From: UBA10518 sp022837185 | GTDB taxonomy: Bacteria; Desulfobacterota; Desulfobulbia; Desulfobulbales; Desulfobulbaceae | Reading direction: 5' to 3' | DNA: 64,000 nucleotides | Assembly: GCA_034007705.1 (NCBI GenBank) | Contig: JAVEQK010000017.1 | Span: forward strand, 1-64,000 | Shown: one piece after another, positions 51,708 to 60,497 of the stretch | Layout of the letters: every line of letters starts with the position of its first letter | Numbering within the stretch: position 1 is the first letter of the stretch | Position numbers and translations under genes: made by a program | Notes under the pieces: generated by a model | The model's input: only the letters and a program-made list of their open reading frames with translations | What the model was told of the DNA's origin: nothing | Databases searched by the model: none

Positions 51708-51965
51708 ATGGCAGTTCGAATCCGATTAACCCGAATGGGAAGAAAAAAGAAACCGTTTTATCGCATAGTCGTTGCCAACAACGAGGCAAAACGGGACGGC
51801 AAGTTCCTGGACATAGTGGGAACGTACGATCCCATGCAGAAACCGGCGGCGGTGACGATAGATACGGAAAAATTGAATCACTGGATCGGCCTGGGCGCCG
51901 AACCGACGGTCACTGTACGCAGCCTGATCAAAAAACACGGGAACGCACCGCATGAGAATGCCTGA
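51708..51965 (+). CDS. rpsP: 30S ribosomal protein S16
   Basis: This 85-residue protein is full length for S16, with the usual start MAVRIRLTRMGRKKKPFYRI and GTYDP. The ATG at 51708 follows AGGAGGAAAAGGAAAAAC. It overlaps khpA by one base. Confidence 0.97.
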   Translation: MAVRIRLTRMGRKKKPFYRIVVANNEAKRDGKFLDIVGTYDPMQKPAAVTIDTEKLNHWIGLGAEPTVTVRSLIKKHGNAPHENA

Positions 51966-52195
51966 TGAAGGACCTTATCAGTTTTATAGTCGGCAAGCTG
52001 GTCGATCATCCCGAGGCGATTGAAATCACCGAGCGGGATGAAGGCGAGACCATCATTATCGAACTTCGAGTCGCCAAGGAGGACCTTGGCAAGGTGATCG
52101 GCAAACAGGGAAGAACCGCCAAGGCGATGCGTTCTGTCCTGTCTGCGGCCGCGGGAAAACTGGAGAAGCGTTCACGTCTTGAGATTGTAGAATAA
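51965..52195 (+). CDS. khpA: KH-domain RNA-binding protein KhpA
   Basis: This 76-residue single KH-domain protein has the GxxG loop VIGKQGRTAKAMRSVLSAA. KhpA, often with KhpB, binds RNAs broadly and sits between rpsP and rimM in many bacteria, exactly as here. The ATG at 51965 overlaps the rpsP stop by one base. Confidence 0.93.
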   Translation: MKDLISFIVGKLVDHPEAIEITERDEGETIIIELRVAKEDLGKVIGKQGRTAKAMRSVLSAAAGKLEKRSRLEIVE

Positions 52196-52197
52196 GC

Positions 52198-52734
52198 ATG
52201 ACTCGAACCGGTATTGCTGCCGGAGACTTCATTCTGCTGGGAAAAATAACCAGGCCCCATGGTATCCGGGGCGAAGTGAAGGTCCATCCGTATTCCGGTC
52301 TCCCTGAAAATTTTCTGCGTTATAGCGAAATTTTCATCGGAACGGCCGACAGGGATGAGAGGATACCGTACACAGTTGAACATTGCCGGATTCAGGGCAG
52401 GTCGGTCCTGCTGACCTTGACCGGCTGCCGTGACCGCGACCGGGCGGAACTCCTTGCCGGCAAGGAAGTCTGGCTCAGGCGCGGGGACTTGCCGGAGCCG
52501 GACGAAGACGAGTTTTACCTCATTGACCTGATCGGCAGGCGGGCGGTGACCGACGACCACCGGATTCTGGGCAGGATAACGGGCATACTTGAGACCGGCG
52601 CCCATGACATCCTGTCGGTGACCGACGACGGGCGCGAGTACCTGATCCCCCTGCGGAAGGAATTTATTGTTGAAATTGCCGATCAGGAAGTGGTGCTGAA
52701 ACTGCCTCCCGGGCTGCTTGAAATGAACGGATGA
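52198..52734 (+). CDS. rimM: ribosome maturation factor RimM
   Basis: RimM helps assemble the 30S head domain by binding S19. The 178-residue protein has the N-terminal barrel (GKITRPHGIRGEVKVHPYS) and the PRC-barrel (about 105-170) with DDGREYLIPLRKEFIVEI. It begins two bases after khpA. Confidence 0.95.
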   Translation: MTRTGIAAGDFILLGKITRPHGIRGEVKVHPYSGLPENFLRYSEIFIGTADRDERIPYTVEHCRIQGRSVLLTLTGCRDRDRAELLAGKEVWLRRGDLPEPDEDEFYLIDLIGRRAVTDDHRILGRITGILETGAHDILSVTDDGREYLIPLRKEFIVEIADQEVVLKLPPGLLEMNG

Positions 52735-52749
52735 TGCCCGGCCAGGCGG

Positions 52750-53511
52750 ATGCTGTTTGACATACTGACAATATTTCCCGAGCTGTTCAGGTCTCCTTTT
52801 GAAGAAGGGATCCTGCGGCGGGCCGTTGCGGCCGGGAAGATCCGGGTCAATCTGCACAATATCCGGGATTATGCCACGGACAGGCACCGGATGACCGATG
52901 ACCGCCCTTTCGGCGGCGGCGAGGGCATGATCATGAAACCGGAGCCCCTGGCGGCGGCCCTGGATGATGTGCAGAGCAAGGGAGAACGGGGCAGGGTTGT
53001 CCTCCTGTCGCCCCGGGGTGAGCGGTACGATCAAAAGACGGCGGCGCGTTTTGCCGCCTGTGCCAGGCTGATCCTGGTCTGCGGTAGATACGAAGGAGTG
53101 GACGAGCGCATTGCCCGCTGCTGTATTGACGAGGAAATATCCATCGGAGATTATATCCTCACCGGCGGCGAACTGGGGGCCATGGTCATTGTCGATTCGG
53201 TCGCCCGATTGATTCCGGGCGTTCTGGGATCTGAGCACTCGGCCAGAAACGACACCTTCAGCCGCGGTCTGCTCAAGCATCCGCAGTATACCAGGCCCAG
53301 GGAATTCAGGGGCATGGAGGTTCCTGAGCTCCTGCTGAGCGGCGATCATGCCGCGATAGAAAGGTACCGCTTTGTCCAGTCGGTGCGGGAAACGCTTCGG
53401 AGACGGCCGGACCTGCTGGCCGGGGTCAGGATTACCCGGACCGAACAGAAGCTCTTGCAGAAGGCGGGTTTGCTGGAGGAGGCGACTGCGGCGGGGATGA
53501 TCCATGAATGA
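52750..53511 (+). CDS. trmD: tRNA (guanine37-N1)-methyltransferase
   Basis: TrmD makes m1G37 in tRNAs for Leu, Pro and Arg, including the tRNA-Pro(CGG) of this window. The 253-residue SPOUT-fold protein has LTIFPELF, RPFGGGEGMIM, the knot loops ILVCGRYEGVDER and SIGDYILTGGELGAMVIVD, and SFSRGLLKHPQYTRP-like segment TFSRGLLKHPQYTRPREF. Its last eight bases overlap the next gene. Confidence 0.97.
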   Translation: MLFDILTIFPELFRSPFEEGILRRAVAAGKIRVNLHNIRDYATDRHRMTDDRPFGGGEGMIMKPEPLAAALDDVQSKGERGRVVLLSPRGERYDQKTAARFAACARLILVCGRYEGVDERIARCCIDEEISIGDYILTGGELGAMVIVDSVARLIPGVLGSEHSARNDTFSRGLLKHPQYTRPREFRGMEVPELLLSGDHAAIERYRFVQSVRETLRRRPDLLAGVRITRTEQKLLQKAGLLEEATAAGMIHE

Positions 53512-54073
53512 GGTCCCGCCCCACCGGCTTGATGTGGCCCTGATCCATTACCCGGTCAACAATCGGGGCGGCGAGGTAATCGGTTCGGCGGTCACCAATC
53601 TGGACTTGCACGACATCGCCCGGGCCGGAAGGACCTACGGGGTTGACGCCTGCTGGATCGTCACTCCCTATGACGATCAGCAGCGGCTGGCGGAAGAGAT
53701 TGTCCGCCACTGGACGGAGGGATACGGCGGTACAGTTAATCCCGATCGCCGGGAGGCCCTGTCCCGGGTGCGGATATGTCCGGACCTGGAAGGGGTTTTG
53801 GCCGCGATGACCGCCAAATGGGGGATCCGGCCGCGGGTGCTGGCCACCTGCGCCCAGCCCCGACCGCGAACCGAAAATTATTCGGCGGTCCGTACCCGGC
53901 TGGCAGGAGGCGAACCGCTGCTGCTGCTGTTCGGCACGGCCTGGGGCCTGACAGCCGATGTCGTTGACGGGGCTGACGGCGTGCTGCCCCCGATTATGGG
54001 GAGGGGAGGGTTCAACCACCTTTCGGTGCGTTCGGCCGTCGCCATTATCCTGGACCGACTGCTGGGAGAGTAG
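53504..54073 (+). CDS. SPOUT-type RNA methyltransferase (PF09936-like)
   Basis: This 189-residue protein belongs to the small SPOUT methyltransferase group often found next to trmD in Desulfobacterota and Thermotogae. Motifs are LDVALIHYPVNNRGGEVIGS, TNLDLHDIARAGRTYGV, LLLLFGTAWGLT and the trefoil-knot segment FNHLSVRSAVAIILDRL. It should bind SAM and methylate RNA, but the target base is not known. It overlaps trmD by eight bases, so coupled translation is likely. Confidence 0.85.
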   Translation: MNEVPPHRLDVALIHYPVNNRGGEVIGSAVTNLDLHDIARAGRTYGVDACWIVTPYDDQQRLAEEIVRHWTEGYGGTVNPDRREALSRVRICPDLEGVLAAMTAKWGIRPRVLATCAQPRPRTENYSAVRTRLAGGEPLLLLFGTAWGLTADVVDGADGVLPPIMGRGGFNHLSVRSAVAIILDRLLGE

Positions 54074-54097
54074 ACCGGCCCGGGAGCTGGCAGGTCC

Positions 54098-54168
54098 GTC
54101 GGGGCGAGGCCGCGAGCCCCGACTCAAAGCCGTGGAAATTGTTGGAGTTCGCGAGAGCTCACTCCAAC
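54098..54168 (+). other. two hairpins in the rplS leader
   Basis: An 8-bp stem GTCGGGGC/GCCCCGAC (54098-54105 with 54116-54123) is followed by a second 8-bp stem GTTGGAGT/ACTCCAAC (54141-54148 with 54161-54168). They lie in the 266-bp gap between the SPOUT gene and rplS and could be a ribosomal-protein leader or an attenuator; no T-run follows. Confidence 0.5.
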
Positions 54169-54339
54169 CTGCGCGACTGATCTGTCGTTATGTTATTCAG
54201 AAGTACGAGGTTATCCGGCAATCTATCCGGATTCGCCGGCCGGACTCTTGGCATATGGTTGCCGGTAAGCCGGCATGAGGTTATACTACTCTGGGATGGA
54301 GTGGAGGCATCCCTCGGGCAGGTCCCGTAAAGCGAGAAT

Positions 54340-54693
54340 ATGGCGATGAATATTATTGACAAGATAGATATGGAGCAGATGCGGTTCGATCATCCGGCTT
54401 TTCGTCCCGGCGACACCATCAAGGTCTATATTCGCATCATCGAGGGTGACAAGGAGCGGGTCCAGATTTTTCAGGGCGTTGTCCTGAAGCGCCAGCGCGG
54501 CAACATGGATGCCACCTTTACCGTTCGCAAGATATCCAACGGTGTCGGGGTGGAAAAAACCTTTGCCCTCCATTCTCCTAGGATAGAGAAAATCGAACTG
54601 GTGACCCGCGGTAAAGTCCGGCGCTCCCGGCTGTATTATATGCGCCAGCGCCGGGGCAAGGCTGCCCGCATCAAGGAGCGCGGCATCAACTGA
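54340..54693 (+). CDS. rplS: 50S ribosomal protein L19
   Basis: L19 sits at the 30S-50S interface. The 117-residue protein has HPAFRPGDTIKVYIRIIEG, RVQIFQGVVLKRQ, ATFTVRKISNGVGVEKTF and RGKVRRSRLYYMR, full length for the family. The start could also be the ATG at 54346. A structured 266-bp leader precedes it, so it may be separately controlled from trmD. Confidence 0.97.
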   Translation: MAMNIIDKIDMEQMRFDHPAFRPGDTIKVYIRIIEGDKERVQIFQGVVLKRQRGNMDATFTVRKISNGVGVEKTFALHSPRIEKIELVTRGKVRRSRLYYMRQRRGKAARIKERGIN

Positions 54694-54735
54694 TTTGCAG
54701 TTGGTGGAATTTTTCCCCCGGAGGTCCAAAGCGTT

Positions 54736-55449
54736 GTGGCGAAACAAAAACGGCTTTGTCCCTCTGTTCCCTCGTTTTTCGGCAGCCCCGAAGATACCTT
54801 TGCCTTTGAGCGCGCTCTGATCCGGACCGGCCACGCCTGCGTGGCCGGTGTGGATGAGGCCGGCCGCGGTCCCCTTGCCGGACCTGTTGTCGCAGGTTGC
54901 GTCGTTCTGCCTGAAGATTGCGAATTCCATCGATTCAAGGATTCCAAGCAACTGACCAAGGCCGACCGGGAAACCCTGTTTGATCTGTTGCATGCGTGCG
55001 GGGCCGGCATCGGATATGCCGTGGTGTCGAACGAGGAAATAGACCGGATCAACATCCTCCAGGCTTCCCTGCGGGCCATGGCAGGAGCCATGACGGACTT
55101 GTCATGCCGGTCGGGCCTCAAGCCTGATTTCCTCCTGGTGGACGGCACCATCACCGTTCCCGTAAACCTGCCTCAACAAACCCTGATCAAGGGTGAGTCA
55201 AAAAGCGCATCCATAGCCGCGGCCTCGATCATAGCCAAGGTCATCCGGGACCGGTTGATGGTCGACTATCACCACCGGTTTCCCGAATACAATTTTCTGG
55301 ACAACAAGGGCTACCCGACTGAGGAGCACCGCCGGTGCATAGAGGTCCATGGTCCTTGTCCCATTCATCGCCGGACCTTCAAAGGGGTGCGGGAGCATCT
55401 GGAAAAACGAATGGAGAAGTGGAGACCACGACAGACCGGACTGTGGTGA
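54736..55449 (+). CDS. rnhB: ribonuclease HII
   Basis: RNase HII removes ribonucleotides from DNA and RNA from hybrids. The 237-residue protein has the catalytic GVDEAGRGPLAGPVV (D40, E41), FKDSKQLT, LLVDG and the SASIAAASIIAKVIRD block. The start is GTG at 54736 after CCGGAGGTCC; the first 30 residues are longer than in E. coli. A degenerate repeat tract follows its stop. Confidence 0.95.
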   Translation: MAKQKRLCPSVPSFFGSPEDTFAFERALIRTGHACVAGVDEAGRGPLAGPVVAGCVVLPEDCEFHRFKDSKQLTKADRETLFDLLHACGAGIGYAVVSNEEIDRINILQASLRAMAGAMTDLSCRSGLKPDFLLVDGTITVPVNLPQQTLIKGESKSASIAAASIIAKVIRDRLMVDYHHRFPEYNFLDNKGYPTEEHRRCIEVHGPCPIHRRTFKGVREHLEKRMEKWRPRQTGLW

Positions 55450-55481
55450 TTCCCCGGAGATGCCTGGAAAGTCGGCATATC

Positions 55482-55581
55482 AGAAGTCAGAGGCCGGAGG
55501 ACAGAAGCCAGAAAGAGTTTGCAGCTTCGCTGTAGGTTATTGCCGTTGGTTGAAATCGCTGTCGGGATCGGGATAGAAATC
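55482..55581. repeat. degenerate 7-nt then 6-nt repeat tract (C)
   Basis: Five 7-nt units (AGAAGTC, AGAGGCC, GGAGGAC, AGAAGCC, AGAAAGA) run from 55482 to 55516, and after a short spacer five 6-nt units (GAAATC, GCTGTC, GGGATC, GGGATA, GAAATC) run from 55552 to 55581. The tract fills the 192-bp rnhB-yraN gap. No inverted partner was seen. Confidence 0.5.
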
Positions 55582-55641
55582 TGATTGCAACAGAGCCGCT
55601 GCATCTCCGCACATTTCCGAAACGCCGGGTAAGGAGTGAAA

Positions 55642-56046
55642 ATGTTTTCTCTGTTCAGAAAACAGATGCCTTCGCAGGATGATATCGGCGACAATGTCGG
55701 TCAAAGCGGGGAGGACATCGCGGTCTCTTTCCTGCGGAACCGGGGATACACCATCCGGGGCAGGAATTACCGGAAGCGGTTCGGGGAGATAGATATCATT
55801 GCCGCCATCGGCGATACGTTGGTTTTTGTCGAGGTCAAGACCAGGACCTCCACCTATTGCGGCATGCCCTTTGAAGCGGTTGATTACAGGAAACGCCGGC
55901 GCATGGTCAAAGCCGCCCTTGATTATCTCAGTTCCCACCGGCTGGTCGACCGGCCGGCCAGGCTTGACGTGATCGGTGTGCTGCTCTCTCCGGGCCGGCC
56001 GCCGGAGATCGATCACATCATCAACGCCTTTGATCTGGACGGATAG
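55642..56046 (+). CDS. YraN family (UPF0102) protein
   Basis: This 134-residue protein has the UPF0102 pattern GEDIAVSFLRNRGYTI, GEIDIIAAIGDTLVFVEVKTR and FEAVDYRKRRRMVKAALDYL, a Holliday-junction-nuclease-like fold with D and ExK residues of a nuclease site. Its activity is not established. The ATG at 55642 is chosen because AAGGAG lies five bases upstream; an in-frame GTG two codons earlier overlaps that site. Confidence 0.9.
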   Translation: MFSLFRKQMPSQDDIGDNVGQSGEDIAVSFLRNRGYTIRGRNYRKRFGEIDIIAAIGDTLVFVEVKTRTSTYCGMPFEAVDYRKRRRMVKAALDYLSSHRLVDRPARLDVIGVLLSPGRPPEIDHIINAFDLDG

Positions 56047-56058
56047 GGGGAATACTCC

Positions 56059-57057
56059 GTGGAACAGGTGCTCGGCATAACCATGGGCTGCCCGGTGGGA
56101 ATCGGCCCGGAAATCATTCTCAAATTTTTTGCCGATTCTCCGAAGAAAGACGGCTTTCTGCCCGTGGTGCTCGGAGACACCGGTGTTCTGCGCCGGACAG
56201 CCTCAGAACTCGGCCTGGCCGTAGAAATCGTTGCCTGGGAACCGGGCCGATCGATGCCGCCCGGTTCGATCCCGGTCCGCGACCTCTCCGCCCTCCCCCT
56301 TGACAGGTTGCGCTGGGGCAGCCCTGACGCCGAAACCGGCAGGGCGATGGCCCGGTATATCGAGGAGGGAGTAAGGATGATCCTGGCCGGCGAACTGGCC
56401 GGAATCGTTACCTGCCCGATCACCAAGAAAGCTCTGCATCTGGCCGGCTATCCCTACCCCGGTCATACGGAAATGCTGGCAGATCTGTGCGGAGCAGGGC
56501 AGTACATCATGATGCTGGCCGGCAGCCGCCTGCGCGTGGCACTGGTGACGATCCACGAACCTCTCCGCCGGGTCCCGGAATTACTCACCGAAGAGAAGAT
56601 CGGGCAATGCATTGCAATGACCGCCAGGGCCCTGGCGGTCGATTTCGGGATAAGCAGACCGCGAATAGCCGTGGCCGCGTTGAATCCGCACGGGGGAGAG
56701 CAGGGCATGTTCGGCCGGGAAGAACAGGACATGATTGCCCCCGCGGTGCGGCGCAGCTCCGGCGAATACGTGGCGAGCGGCCCCTGGCCTCCGGATACCG
56801 TTTTTTACCGGGCCGCGGCCGGAGAATTTGATGCCGTGATCGCCATGTACCATGACCAGGGATTGATCCCCTTCAAACTCCTTCATTTCCGGGACGGAGT
56901 CAATGTCACCCTTGGCCTGCCCATTGTCAGAACCTCCGTGGATCACGGGACAGCTTACGATATCGCCGGCCAGGGGAAAGCGGACTGTTCAAGCCTGCAG
57001 GCTGCCTTCGCCCTTGCCACCCGGATAGTCCGCAACAGAAAACAAAGAGGGAGTTGA
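56059..57057 (+). CDS. pdxA: 4-hydroxythreonine-4-phosphate dehydrogenase
   Basis: PdxA makes the aminoacetone phosphate precursor of pyridoxal phosphate. The 332-residue protein has GCPVGIGPEI (10-19), TCPITKKAL, YPGHTEML with a metal ligand His, ALNPHGGEQG, MYHDQGLIP and TSVDHGTAYDIAG. It starts at GTG 56059 after GGGGG and ends overlapping the tmk start by one base. Confidence 0.95.
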   Translation: MEQVLGITMGCPVGIGPEIILKFFADSPKKDGFLPVVLGDTGVLRRTASELGLAVEIVAWEPGRSMPPGSIPVRDLSALPLDRLRWGSPDAETGRAMARYIEEGVRMILAGELAGIVTCPITKKALHLAGYPYPGHTEMLADLCGAGQYIMMLAGSRLRVALVTIHEPLRRVPELLTEEKIGQCIAMTARALAVDFGISRPRIAVAALNPHGGEQGMFGREEQDMIAPAVRRSSGEYVASGPWPPDTVFYRAAAGEFDAVIAMYHDQGLIPFKLLHFRDGVNVTLGLPIVRTSVDHGTAYDIAGQGKADCSSLQAAFALATRIVRNRKQRGS

Positions 57058-57689
57058 TGAACGGCGGAAACAGAGGTATTCTGATTGCCATGGAAGGAAT
57101 AGACGGAACCGGCAAATCAACTCAGCTCGCTCTGCTGGGCCGGTATTTGCGCGGCAGGGGTTTTCCGGTCATCGAAACCCGTGAACCCACCAACGGTCCT
57201 TACGGGCGCAAAATCAGGGAGCTGTATGTCGATCGCGGCAAATACAGCGTGGAACAGGAGCTGGAACTGTTTGTCGAGGACCGGCGGCAGCATGTCCGCG
57301 AGGTTATCGAGCCCGCCCTTGCCAGTGGTCATATCGTCCTGACCGACCGGTACTATTTTTCGACCGCCGCCTACCAGGGAGCGGCGGGCATAAACCCGGA
57401 TGAAGTCTTCGCCAGAAACAGTTTTGCTCCCCGGCCCGATCTGGTCATCGTGTTGACCATGCCCCCGGAAATCAGCCTGATCAGGATCAGGGAGTCGAGA
57501 GGCGATCAATTGAACGACTTTGAACAGGAGGACCAGCTGCGGCGCGTTGCCGGACTGTTTGAATCCTTCGATGACCCATCCATCAGGAGAATAACCGCCG
57601 ATGCCCCGCTGGAAGCCGTTGCCCTGGAAATAAGGAAAACGGTGGATTCTCTGCTGCAGGAAAAACAATACTCTTGTCTGCCCGCATGA
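57057..57689 (+). CDS. tmk: thymidylate kinase
   Basis: Tmk phosphorylates dTMP to dTDP, which feeds both DNA synthesis and the dTDP-sugar pathway of rfbB/rfbC. The 210-residue protein has the P-loop AMEGIDGTGKSTQ, TREPTNGPYGRKIREL, and LTDRYYFSTAAYQGA. The ATG at 57057 overlaps the pdxA stop. Its end overlaps the TPR lipoprotein start by four bases. Confidence 0.96.
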   Translation: MNGGNRGILIAMEGIDGTGKSTQLALLGRYLRGRGFPVIETREPTNGPYGRKIRELYVDRGKYSVEQELELFVEDRRQHVREVIEPALASGHIVLTDRYYFSTAAYQGAAGINPDEVFARNSFAPRPDLVIVLTMPPEISLIRIRESRGDQLNDFEQEDQLRRVAGLFESFDDPSIRRITADAPLEAVALEIRKTVDSLLQEKQYSCLPA

Positions 57690-59440
57690 AAGGTTTGCCC
57701 GCAATATTCGGATTGGTGGTGCTGTTCCTGTTGCATGCAGGTGTTACGGGTTGCCAGCCCGGCAACCTGGCGGTAACGGCAGACCCCGGCGGAAACGCAG
57801 TGGAGGCCGCAGTCGAAGCCCCGGTCGAAGAGCCGGATTACGGATGCGCCTATTTCTATTTCCTCTGGGGCCGGCAGGCCGAACTGGCCATGCAGTTCCC
57901 CGAGGCGCTGGAAGCGTACGAGAAAGCCCTGATCTGCGATCCCAACGCCGATTACATCATTCGCAAAATCCCGGTTATTCTGCTGCGCATGGGCAGGGGT
58001 GATGATGCCGTTTCCATCCTGCAGGAATATCTGGAAAAGAAACCCCTGGCGGCGGGAGTCAGAATGCTCCTTGCCAGGGTCTATATTGCCCTGAACCGGA
58101 ACCAGGATGCGGCGGAACAGTACAGAACCATCCATCAGCAGGATCCGGAGGAAATCGGGTCCCTGATGCTCCTGAGCGAACTGTACCTTAACCAGGGCAA
58201 CCTGGGAGAAGCGGAAAAAGCCCTGCAGCAGGTTTTGTCGGTCAACCCGGATTCCTATCCCGCCCGTGTCCTGCTGGCCCGGATTTATCTGAGCATCAAG
58301 GAGTATGACCGGGCCCTGGACCAGTATGACAGGGCGTTGGCGCTGAGCTGGTCCACCGACCTGCTGCTGGAAAAAAGCGATGTCTACCGGCTGCAGGAAA
58401 AATACGATGAGCTGATCGACATCTACCGCGAGATACTGCGGGTCGATCCGGGCAATGAACGAGTGATTCTCGGCCTGGTCAACTTTCTGTTGGTTGCGGA
58501 ACGGGAGGACGAAGCCCTGGCCGAATTGAACAGGTTCAAGGAAAGGTCGGCTGATCCGGCCGGCGTGGATATCTCCATGGCCCGGCTTTATGCCAGGCTG
58601 GAAAAATTTGATCAGGCCATCGACATCCTGCGCGGGTTCCTGCTGAAGGAGAACTCCACCGATGCCCGCTACCTGCTGGCTGTCATCCTCACGCAGAAGG
58701 AGCAGTACGAACAGGCGTTGACAGAGCTGCGGATGATACCCCGGGATGCCGAGGAATATGAAAACTCCGTGATTCTGCAGGTCCGCATCCTCCGTTTCCT
58801 CGAACGGCCCGAGCAGGCGGTGGAGCTTCTGGAGAAGGCCGTCCAGGACGCGGAAACCCGCAGCCCGGATATGTATGTCATGCTGGCGGCGCTCTATCAG
58901 TTGCAGGATCAGACCGATCTCGGCCGCCGGACGTTTGACCGCGCCCTGCTGGCTTTTCCCGAAAACGAAGACCTGCTGTATGAATACGGTATTTTTCTCG
59001 ATACCGCGGGCAGACGCGATGAGGCTATTTCCATCATGGAGGAACTGATCAGGCGTCAACCCGAACATGGAGAGGCCCTGAACTATGTCGGCTACACCTG
59101 GGCCGACAAAAGCATCAACCTCGACAAGGCGCTGGAATACATTGAGCGGGCCGTACAGCTCAAACCCGACAACGGCTATATTCTGGACAGTCTCGGCTGG
59201 GTGTATTATCGCCTCGGACGCAACCAGGAAGCACTGGAGGTTCTGCAGGAAGCCGTCCAGCTTTCACCGGACGACCCCACTATATGGGAACATCTGGGAG
59301 ACGTCTATCTGGCGCTGGACCGCGAGGAGGATGCCCTGGAAACCTATCGAAAAGCGATCGGCCTGTTCAACGGAGATTCCAAGGCCGGAAAGGCCCTTCA
59401 AGAAAAGGTCAACCTTCTCGAGAACCGGGAACGGAAGTGA
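57686..59440 (+). CDS. tetratricopeptide-repeat lipoprotein
   Basis: This 584-residue protein has a lipoprotein signal peptide ending in GVTGC (about 16-20 residues of hydrophobic core), so it should be lipidated and cut by LspA. The rest is a long run of TPR-like helical repeats (about 55-580), for example ALEAYEKALICDPNADYI, SLMLLSELYLNQGNLGEAEK and ALEYIERAVQLKPDNGYI. TPR superhelices hold protein partners; here this is probably in envelope assembly or secretion. The ATG overlaps the tmk stop (ATGA) and the end overlaps the next lipoprotein gene. Confidence 0.9.
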   Translation: MKGLPAIFGLVVLFLLHAGVTGCQPGNLAVTADPGGNAVEAAVEAPVEEPDYGCAYFYFLWGRQAELAMQFPEALEAYEKALICDPNADYIIRKIPVILLRMGRGDDAVSILQEYLEKKPLAAGVRMLLARVYIALNRNQDAAEQYRTIHQQDPEEIGSLMLLSELYLNQGNLGEAEKALQQVLSVNPDSYPARVLLARIYLSIKEYDRALDQYDRALALSWSTDLLLEKSDVYRLQEKYDELIDIYREILRVDPGNERVILGLVNFLLVAEREDEALAELNRFKERSADPAGVDISMARLYARLEKFDQAIDILRGFLLKENSTDARYLLAVILTQKEQYEQALTELRMIPRDAEEYENSVILQVRILRFLERPEQAVELLEKAVQDAETRSPDMYVMLAALYQLQDQTDLGRRTFDRALLAFPENEDLLYEYGIFLDTAGRRDEAISIMEELIRRQPEHGEALNYVGYTWADKSINLDKALEYIERAVQLKPDNGYILDSLGWVYYRLGRNQEALEVLQEAVQLSPDDPTIWEHLGDVYLALDREEDALETYRKAIGLFNGDSKAGKALQEKVNLLENRERK

Positions 59441-60252
59441 TAAATCATCCCTGGACCCGGCGATTTGTCCTGGTGCTGCTTGTCTGTTGTCTGGTCATCT
59501 CGGGCTGCGCCGGCAAGCTGCCCCGGACCCGTCACCTGACGGTATCGGAGAGGGAGAAGGCCCTGACTCTGTTTGACCGGTTCATGCAGAACCGCTGCAA
59601 CGGAGCACTCGACGCTGATGTGACCCTGGAAATGCGGCTCCTCGGCAAAACCGAGAAGGTCCCGGGCATGCTCCAGGCCCTGCCTCCCTCGTATCTCCGC
59701 TACGCCGCCGTTGACCCCCTGGGAAGATCCCTGGCCGTCGTGGTGACCGACGGCTCGACCTTTACCATGGTGGACAACCGCAATGCCGAGGCGGTGATTG
59801 GCCCCGTCGATTCCTCCTTCTGGAATGAATTTGTTCCCGCCGGCATCTATGTTGAAGATATTATCCCCTGGCTGCGCGGCAGGTTGTCGGACCAGGACGT
59901 GAGGATCACCGATGTTCACGGGGACATGGATGATCCCGCGCTGGTCTGGCTGCTGTCGGAAACGAGTGACGGCTTGCGGCATGAGATAGGATTTGATCCT
60001 GCCGAAGGGGTCATTCACCGTCACATCCTGAAAAACCACGACAATGGCGCCGTTGTGCTCGATGTTCGCTATTCACGGTACGACAACGGGGATGAACAAT
60101 GTCCCGTGCCCCGGGAACTGGTGGTGGAAGGCAAATCGATTACCGGAACCCTGACCATCCGTTTTGACCGGATTTTTCATGATTCCACCTTTTCTCCTGG
60201 GATATTTCAACTGGATCTGCCGGATCACTACACGGTCACTGAGGTGGAGTGA
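59437..60252 (+). CDS. outer-membrane lipoprotein, LolB-like
   Basis: This 271-residue protein has a signal peptide (RRFVLVLLVCCLVISGC) with a lipobox Cys at about 24. The body (about 40-260) is beta-rich with features like FDRFMQNRCNGALDADVTLEMRL (positions about 45-67) and resembles LolB/DUF4292-type barrels that receive or bind lipids. A role in lipoprotein or lipid transfer is inference. The start is GTG 59437, overlapping the TPR gene stop (GTGA), so the two lipoproteins are translated together. Confidence 0.75.
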   Translation: MINHPWTRRFVLVLLVCCLVISGCAGKLPRTRHLTVSEREKALTLFDRFMQNRCNGALDADVTLEMRLLGKTEKVPGMLQALPPSYLRYAAVDPLGRSLAVVVTDGSTFTMVDNRNAEAVIGPVDSSFWNEFVPAGIYVEDIIPWLRGRLSDQDVRITDVHGDMDDPALVWLLSETSDGLRHEIGFDPAEGVIHRHILKNHDNGAVVLDVRYSRYDNGDEQCPVPRELVVEGKSITGTLTIRFDRIFHDSTFSPGIFQLDLPDHYTVTEVE

Positions 60253-60255
60253 GGG

Positions 60256-60282
60256 ACCGTCCCGCGGCCGAACGGTTTTTTT
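60256..60282 (+). terminator. intrinsic terminator of the long ffh-to-lipoprotein run
   Basis: ACCGT (60256-60260) pairs with ACGGT (60272-60276) around a GC-rich loop, followed by a run of Ts (60276-60282). The stem is short, but the U-tract and its position four bases after the stop fit termination. Confidence 0.6.
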
Positions 60283-60420
60283 ACGATTCGGTGTTCTCCG
60301 TCTTTCCCCGACAACGGACAGGCGTCTTCCACGCCTGCCGACCAAAACCCGACAGCTTGGCGATAATCGTTAATCCCCTCCCTCTCGCACTATCCTGAAG
60401 AGCGCAGTGAATTTTTTTTA

Positions 60421-60450
60421 TTGACAGGGAATGATTGATGTCTGTATATT
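60421..60450 (+). promoter_or_regulatory. sigma-70 promoter of the ComEA-like gene
   Basis: A perfect TTGACA (60421-60426), an 18-nt spacer and TATATT (60445-60450) lie 48 bases before the start. The gene is a separate transcript after the terminator at 60256-60282. Confidence 0.8.
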
Positions 60451-60497
60451 CATGTTCAAATGTATCAACATCAAACAAATGAACATCGGAGGAGACC

